Shown in pieces: positions 60,001-64,000 of a stretch of DNA of 64,000 bases (position 1 is the stretch's first letter; each line of letters starts with the position of its first letter). Under the pieces are notes generated by a model. It was not told where the DNA came from. It did no database searches and worked only from the letters and a program-made list of their open reading frames with translations. The position numbers and the translations under genes were made by a program. The stretch comes from Salminus brasiliensis (lineage: Eukaryota > Chordata > Actinopteri > Characiformes > Bryconidae): NCBI RefSeq assembly GCF_030463535.1, contig NC_132879.1, positions 36,566,425-36,630,424 of the forward strand. Reading direction: 5' to 3'.

Positions 60001-60385
60001 TTTTAACACTCTACTGGAGAGGACTCAGGAGAGACAAGACACAGAGAATGTGGGTACCAGTTGTACGGGACAAAGAGGAGACTGCAGACTCAGTCGTGAG
60101 GAAGATGATGGCAGCAAAGAAAACCAACACATGTCTATGCACTCTGTGTTTTGTGTCCGTGATGATTCTGGCACCATAACTGATGAAGAACAGATTCACA
60201 AGGGCAACAGCCTACCCAGGCTTATAATAGACTTAAAGGATTCAAAGGATCTGCAAAAAGAGGAGTCATCAGAATGGAGTGAACAGAAAACAAGGACATC
60301 AAATGAAGCTCCTTCAGATAGACTGATTTCTAGTCCTTCAATGCATGGACTTTTATACTTTGTGGAGGACCCACATGAGTTGTAA
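48005..60385 (+). CDS. cdhr5: cadherin-related family member 5 (whole gene, 14 coding exons)
   Basis: Protocadherin of the intermicrovillar adhesion complex; in mammals it binds CDHR2 across brush-border microvilli. Fourteen exons join in frame to 854 residues. Four cadherin repeats span about residues 23-465, with calcium motifs LDRE (89-92), NENDN, AKDADGD, AEDGDKD and ATDRD. The FLPC...C segment and PGPIHAEDGD match human CDHR5, as does the YKGFIIEN...IQATDRDF region. A single TM helix is at about 482-504, followed by a basic stop (RLLRRWRHR). The 350-residue tail has AAYHNEAF, like human GFDNQAF, and a twice-used (I/V)LM(T/P)TSQQA motif at 650 and 716. The mucin-like repeats of mammals are missing: only about 16 residues separate repeat 4 from the helix. 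The C-terminus (DPHEL) is not a standard class I PDZ ligand. The first exon lacks a clear signal peptide, so another first exon may exist. Fish carry several cdhr5 paralogues and I cannot say which this is. Confidence 0.88.
48400..48900. mobile_element. DNA-transposon-like repeat in cdhr5 intron 1
   Basis: Shares its middle (TTTGTGCAGG then CACAGTAGAACAGTGCACC) with the repeat at 35560-35965 in the same orientation. No intact frame; family unresolved. Confidence 0.5.
49210..49418 (+). CDS. cdhr5: cdhr5 exon 2
   Basis: Residues 23-92, most of cadherin repeat 1: the mature N-terminus (LCLGGHDIFATVKENSP) aligns with the human YCSVNKDIFEVEEN region, and the exon ends GLDRE. Acceptor TTGTTTACAG, donor GTAAGC. 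Confidence 0.9.
49725..49781 (+). CDS. cdhr5: cdhr5 exon 3
   Basis: 57 bp, residues 93-111 (VQGSILLASLTCYEEDTKQ), phase 0 at both ends. Acceptor CATCAACAG, donor GTAGAG. Its small size makes it easy to miss, but it keeps the frame and carries the expected repeat 1 strand with a Cys as in human. Confidence 0.85.
49888..49980 (+). CDS. cdhr5: cdhr5 exon 4
   Basis: Residues 112-142, end of repeat 1 with the NENDNMPHF linker and the start of repeat 2. Acceptor TTTTTACAG, donor GTAAGG, phase 0. Confidence 0.92.
50063..50149 (+). CDS. cdhr5: cdhr5 exon 5
   Basis: Residues 143-171, repeat 2 with the VKAKDADGD calcium motif. Acceptor TTTTCACAG, donor GTAAGT, phase 0. Confidence 0.92.
50983..51093 (+). 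CDS. cdhr5: cdhr5 exon 6
   Basis: Residues 172-208, repeat 2 with NSGIIILNKPLDFET, the cadherin LDxE motif. Acceptor CTCTTTCACAG, donor GTAAGG, phase 0. Confidence 0.93.
51207..51368 (+). CDS. cdhr5: cdhr5 exon 7
   Basis: Residues 209-262, end of repeat 2 and start of repeat 3, with YPQFLPCSP and a second Cys (HTICTNPLY), a pair diagnostic of CDHR5. Acceptor TTTTCCAG, donor GTAGTG (weaker), phase 0. Confidence 0.92.
51440..51830. mobile_element. DNA-transposon-like repeat in cdhr5 intron 7
   Basis: Contains CTTCCAGAACCATGGGCATT, AGAAAGCTTTCAACAAGGTT and GATGGGGTTGAGGTCAGGGCTC. This series is shared by a common family of fish DNA elements; the last block is the reverse of the LTPIRH/SPDLNPI-type coding segment. 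No intact frame. Confidence 0.6.
52490..52565. repeat. short dispersed repeat end
   Basis: The stretch ATCACGATAACAAGATTTAT through CACATCGCCCAGCCCTAC is the typical end of a widespread teleost MITE. No matching opposite end was identified. Confidence 0.5.
52796..52886 (+). CDS. cdhr5: cdhr5 exon 8
   Basis: Residues 263-292 plus one base, repeat 3 with FSPGPIHAEDGDKD, nearly the human LRPGPIYAEDGDRG. Acceptor GCGTTGCAG, donor GTATCT, phase 1. Confidence 0.93.
53040..53330. repeat. repeat shared by cdhr5 introns 8 and 9, copy 1
   Basis: Shares TGTACAATAAACAAAT, GTGGTTTAATACTGATATCA and GCCAGGTTTAAGGGTC with 54690-54870 in the same orientation, then TGGTTTGATTGCAAATAT. Exon 9 lies between the copies. 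Confidence 0.8.
53715..53821 (+). CDS. cdhr5: cdhr5 exon 9
   Basis: Residues 293-328, repeat 3 (DDNGRFTINRETGEITLRRR). Acceptor GGGCTACAG, donor GTATGG; joins exon 8 in frame. Skipping would shift the frame. Confidence 0.92.
54074..54976. mobile_element. piggyBac-like MITE in cdhr5 intron 9
   Basis: Left end TTAGGGTGTGTTTATGATTG and right end TATAAACACACCCTTAAG are inverted complements over about 20 bp. The right flank is TTAA and the left a one-base variant (TTAG), suggesting a TTAA target as used by piggyBac. About 900 bp, no transposase. It contains copy 2 of the intron 8/9 repeat (54690-54870), so the intron 8 copy is probably a decayed relative. Confidence 0.6.
55157..55357 (+). CDS. 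cdhr5: cdhr5 exon 10
   Basis: Residues 329-395, end of repeat 3 and first half of repeat 4 (PPYFNKTTYKGFIIEN, then ILIIQATDRDFRD). Acceptor CTCCTGACAG, donor GTACAG, phase 0. Confidence 0.93.
55535..55666 (+). CDS. cdhr5: cdhr5 exon 11
   Basis: Residues 396-439, repeat 4 (GINPKITYALHP, then ITEDGILIAKATHLSAFDRH). Acceptor CTTCTTCAG, donor GTGAGG, phase 0. Confidence 0.93.
55820..55898 (+). CDS. cdhr5: cdhr5 exon 12
   Basis: Residues 440-465 plus one base, last strand of repeat 4 (VVATDQESGDIANATVDIEV). Acceptor TATTTGCAG, donor GTAACC, phase 1. Confidence 0.92.
56415..56608 (+). CDS. cdhr5: cdhr5 exon 13 (transmembrane)
   Basis: Residues 466-530: a short juxtamembrane linker, the TM helix (VGIAGGLAAVLLLLAISALC) and the first cytoplasmic residues. 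Acceptor CTCAAATAG (weak), donor GTAAGA, phase 0. This exon joins directly to repeat 4, with no mucin-like exon seen in the 516-bp intron before it. Confidence 0.9.
57000..57240. repeat. dispersed repeat in cdhr5 intron 13
   Basis: The stretch GGTCCATTTATCATG, ACAACATACAGAACAACTG and TTTTTTTATGTGACAGTGAC matches a repeat I know from otophysan fish. Family unresolved. Poly-A tracts lie at 57800-57820 further on. Confidence 0.5.
59228..59282 (+). repeat. 3' end of the 22.05-kb SINE family
   Basis: GGTCGCTTTGGATAAGAGTG through GCCATGAATGTAAATGTGAA is the tail region of the same family as 22053-22298, here on the plus strand, 130 bases before cdhr5 exon 14. Confidence 0.75.
59411..60385 (+). CDS. 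cdhr5: cdhr5 exon 14 (cytoplasmic tail)
   Basis: Residues 531-854 in one exon, stop TAA at 60383-60385. The start at GTCAAATCGG after GTGATCAACAG keeps the frame of exon 13. Acidic, Ser/Thr/Gln-rich and probably disordered. A motif is used twice (ADILMTTSQQAVFST and VDVLMPTSQQATFNT, 66 residues apart). A second pair is looser (SMHSVFCVRDD and SMHGLLYFVED), the latter at the very C-terminus. Confidence 0.9.
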   Translation, partial: VKSGRPVTLLEEAAYHNEAFTDHEASNSSGLTGKPGLYMKRGEMPLFPGQAYGSRGANRSMPLSDMLPILRPPEPLLKMGLSSVMSNGRTPEAPAYFADQMANKVKESLLGEHNRVKTRADILMTTSQQAVFSTAAEVASAENTQEILNMMWKAGDSCEPKISSGTKEKYTQTVADRSSHRGDTGVDVLMPTSQQATFNTLLERTQERQDTENVGTSCTGQRGDCRLSREEDDGSKENQHMSMHSVFCVRDDSGTITDEEQIHKGNSLPRLIIDLKDSKDLQKEESSEWSEQKTRTSNEAPSDRLISSPSMHGLLYFVEDPHEL

Positions 60386-63300
60386 CTTTTTAAAAGACAT
60401 TTAAAAAATGCTTCCTCACAATAACAGAGAACCTACAGGTCCTGCTTATCTGGAGAAACCTTTTTCGGAAAAGACCTCTTTTGTGTCCTGAGAAATGTTC
60501 GTATTGTACACACTTCAAGTTTAGCGCTGCACTTGTATTACACTCTTACAAATCAAAGGGGCTACAAAAGGTTCTTTTAGCGATGCCGTAGAAGAACCAC
60601 TATTAGTGATAGTAAACCCTAAAACTTGGGTGAGATGCTAATACACAATAAGAAACAGCAGTGAAATCGTGAAATCGCTCATTTTTAGTAACAGGTTCTA
60701 TAATCAGACTAAATTCTAAACCTATCTACTTAGTTTGAAGCAACATTTTAAATGACTGCTTTAAACTCTATAGTGTTTAATATCTTACAGTTCAGTCTGA
60801 CTGACCTACCTGACCGTTTAGCCCCCAGCTCCTTTACAACTCTGCAGTCTAATCACTTAGTGTGTGCGCAATAGCATTAGCCTCTTCTTCGGTTCTGAAT
60901 ACGCTGTTCAGGGCTGGTTTAGAACCAAAGAAAGGAGCATGGTTGTCTTGCTGGTAGAGCAGAGCATTCCACAATAGTTTGGTCTTACCAGGTGGAATTT
61001 AAGAGTTAAGGCAGGATGGGAGGAACATTATCTCCTCAAATGGATACAAAGGAATCAAATATTTTTGTCTTTGCACAACTACAACTACACAAATGGACAA
61101 GCGTTCTATGGACGGGTGAAGCATTTAAATTCTCTTCTTCTGACAGATTAACTAACTGGCTCTTTAGCTGCTGCTCTGGGAGCCATTTGTTGTTGCTGTG
61201 TCACGTTTACAGCAAGGCTCTGAGCTCACTAAGCTAAAGTTTTCCTCCTCACCAAACTCTCCATTCCACCTTAAATGATGCAGCAGTTGAACTGTACACA
61301 ATGTAACTGTGGCACTATTTAAGTTGGCATGGAGAGTTAGAATTAGAAGCCTTTACCTTTAGCTTGTGTTTTGGATGCTAACTGGTAACATTGCCACATT
61401 CATCAGTTCAAATAAAGCTCTGTTTTGTTTTGCTCATCAAAATAATGAACTCTGCCTAGGGTAGTTCTTCGGCTCAATTATTGGCAGCTAGATGAACAGC
61501 CATGGCACTCCGCTACAGCAAACCTTAAGAAGTAGGAGTTGATCGGAACCTTAAAAGCCAATATCTGAGCCATCAAAAATGCCTGGATTGGCCCTCGATC
61601 CTGAGTCACTGGATCTGACTGGAACGTCCTCATTGTCTCTATAGCAAACATGGTTCCTTTTGGAACAGAAAGTGGTTCTTCTATGGCATTGCAAAGTGCG
61701 TACCTCACCTAGTATGTATGTTGACATAGGGCATGACATGACACACATTTCAACACAATTCTCATTTGTATAAAGTTGGGAAAGATTAAAACCTTTATCC
61801 CATTTGTCACACCACCTCTAAAATATCCAATCTTAGATTAGGCTGGAGCAATCTTGAAACAGAAAGTAGCCCAATGCAAAAATACCCTATATCAGGCTAA
61901 TTCACCCTACTTCATTGTCCTAGTTATACTCTGAAAGGAACACAGAAAAGCAGAACTTTAAGATAACTTAGCCTCTCAACTCACACACTCTGTGTGTTCC
62001 CATGTTGATCACTATAGTTTATCTGTATTAATTGTACTACATGCTACGATGTCAATAAGGGCCTGCAGTATATGTCCTTGATCGCAGCGATGAGACTGAT
62101 GATGACAAGCCGAAATGTCTGGTAATGGGCAGCTTCCATGAGGGGCAAAATCATTTGCTCTAATACCACAACAAGCAGTCCCACAATCCCCAAGCTATGG
62201 GTCCAAGATAAAATGACATAGACATAAGATTAGACATCTGCCTGGCTTAGTCCTCAACACATACGGTTATCTTTAAGGTTTAAAGTAGGGATTTCACACT
62301 CCAGCACGACTCGGGCCATGGGAGTTGAGGGCTGTAATTAATAACACTGCAGCACCCTGGTCCAGCAGAACAGCAGAATTGTCTGGTTTAAAGGCATTTT
62401 GTCAGCTCACCATCGTCTTACATCGCCTGTGAAACTTTAAACTGGTATACACTGCTAACACAGCTGAGGCTTGACAATCAAAAGGGAACAGCTCTAAAGC
62501 AGGAGGACGTAGTAAAATGTAAAGAACAGGTTGTTTGTATGTCTTACAAGATTAGCTTGGCACTGAATGGGTATAAAGGACTATTTGATGACAATCCAGC
62601 AGGTGGCGCTAACACTAAAAAACAAAAAAAAACGCTTGATGTCAGATTTGTTAATGCAGCAGCACACAGCTCAAAATAGACAACAAAGCTGAAGCCCATT
62701 TTCTACCAAAGATATTCTCACTGTGTTCAAAAAGCAGGTCCCCATAACTCAATATCACACACTGACTCAAAAAGCATATAGAGTGTTTTTTATGTTGCTG
62801 TGGTGACGCCCCTGTCTCTCAATCACCCACACACTGATCCTGATCAGGCACAGAAGTGGATTTTTTGTGGCTTTTTACAAAAACAACATACAAAAGTTGT
62901 TAGTCGACACCAAACCTGCGCAAGTTAAAATCATGATGTCAGCATTTTTAAGAAGCAGTGTTTTTACCTGTCTACACGAAAACACTGAAAACAGAGTTCT
63001 CAGAAATCTCCAGTCTGAATTGTGTTTTCAATAACCGGTGACCTAAAAAGCCATGTGTGTGTGGACCAAACGCCAAAACACAGAGAAAATTTTGGATACG
63101 TATGGATGGGGCCTAGCTGTGTCACATCGCCTTCAGAGTGTTTCTCTGAAGATGTTTAGCCATACCTATATTCAATACTTTTTTGGAATTATATATTCAT
63201 ATACCATTGGTGTAAAGAAGACAATAAGACAATCAAGTAGCCAAAACAGCTAAATTGTCCACTGTTAGAGATAACGCTTTGCAGCTTGCACTGGTGTAGA

Positions 63301-64000
63301 AAAATCCTTGCGGCTGTCTCATGGTCAACTGCAGACAGTGCTTAAATATATGATATGTGTACAAACAGGACAGGACAGACTGCACAAACTATAAGTGATG
63401 GTCAGCCACTGGCACTCACAAGGTTTTTTAGAATTTGAGAATTCGAGAAAAGGTAACATCTGTTTTTGTTGCTGACCTGACAGTTTTTAACATCAACTCT
63501 GCAAACTCTTTCTGTGTGAAAAACATTATTTCTCACAGGTAAAGTGGTAAAGAAACCTGTACAATGCCTGTTGAAAGGGTATTTTACAACAGTATCAAAA
63601 GCTGAAGCTCTGAGCACTGAGAACCAAATTCTGAGGAATGAGAAATATAACATTTTCACCTGGATTAAACGTTTGGGGTCGTTGGTGATTTTTTTTTTAC
63701 CACTGATGAAGAATAGTTCAGTATTTTACTTAATGTACTTAAGTATGTATTATTATTATCTTATATTATATAAGATGTGTATGTTTCTTATGCATTATTG
63801 AAACTGAATGTACTTAAACTGAATTAAATTTAAAAATTAAATGAAAATGAAAATAAACACTTTTTACTTCTTATATATTAATTTACACCCTCAAAATATA
63901 AATGAACAATGATTTTTCTCTTTTTATCTTGACAATCAGTAGAGTTCATAGAGTGCATCCAAAAATACTAATACTAACAATTGAATATATTTTTTTAACA
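60386..64000. other. cdhr5 3' UTR and downstream flank, no further gene
   Basis: An AATAAA at about 61412 could be a poly(A) signal. A motif GATGCCGTAGAAGAACCACT at 60581-60600 recurs inverted at about 61671-61691, suggesting a MITE-like element of about 1.1 kb. Open frames at 61478-61748 and 63402-63801 lack motifs. Nothing else supported. Confidence 0.45.

Noticed and set aside
49210..60385. Classical cadherin or clustered protocadherin
   Set aside because: Small phase 0 exons interrupt the cadherin repeats, the FLPC...C and PGPIHAEDGD segments match CDHR5, and there is no catenin-binding tail.

Overview
The window is nuclear DNA of a ray-finned fish. Two multi-exon vertebrate genes lie on the + strand in a background of AT-rich sequence crowded with decayed Tc1-like DNA transposons, tRNA-derived SINEs, MITEs and microsatellites. 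The repeat families look like those of otophysan teleosts (characin or catfish type), but that placement is an inference from repeat style only.

Region by region: 1-9.6 kb has no recognised gene. It holds a repeat-rich block bounded by an inverted repeat (1.65-3.7 kb), a duplicated 258-348 bp segment whose second copy sits between 35-bp direct repeats (5.1-5.4 kb), and a 650-bp degenerate telomere-like array with a 54-bp higher-order period (7.3-7.95 kb). 9.68-9.84 kb holds an unassigned exon-like open segment. 11.96-23.35 kb is the dopamine D4 receptor gene drd4 in four coding exons, 421 residues by my splicing, with all class A GPCR hallmarks. Its three introns carry a Tc1 copy with a SINE inside it, a MITE, and a second Tc1 copy with another SINE inside it. 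23.4-47.9 kb is a gene-poor stretch filled with at least nine decayed Tc1-like elements, a MITE, a LINE 3' fragment, and one unassigned exon-like segment at 44.15-44.34 kb. 48.0-60.4 kb is a cadherin-related family member 5 (cdhr5) gene in 14 coding exons, 854 residues, with four cadherin repeats, one transmembrane helix and a long cytoplasmic tail in one exon. 60.4-64.0 kb has no recognised gene.

DRD4 and CDHR5 are also near neighbours in mammals (human 11p15.5, with SCT between them), so the pair is conserved synteny. Here they are in tandem on one strand about 25 kb apart, whereas the human genes are divergent. I saw no secretin gene between them, but did not search exhaustively. The two proteins are not known to work together: one is a Gi-coupled neuronal receptor, the other an intermicrovillar adhesion molecule of brush borders.

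No clearly new biological system is visible. The best leads are an out-of-frame upstream ORF overlapping the drd4 start, a GT-repeat in place of the polypyrimidine tract of drd4 exon 2, the mucin-less cdhr5 with a repeated-motif tail, two exon-like open segments with no assigned gene, and several unusual repeat structures.
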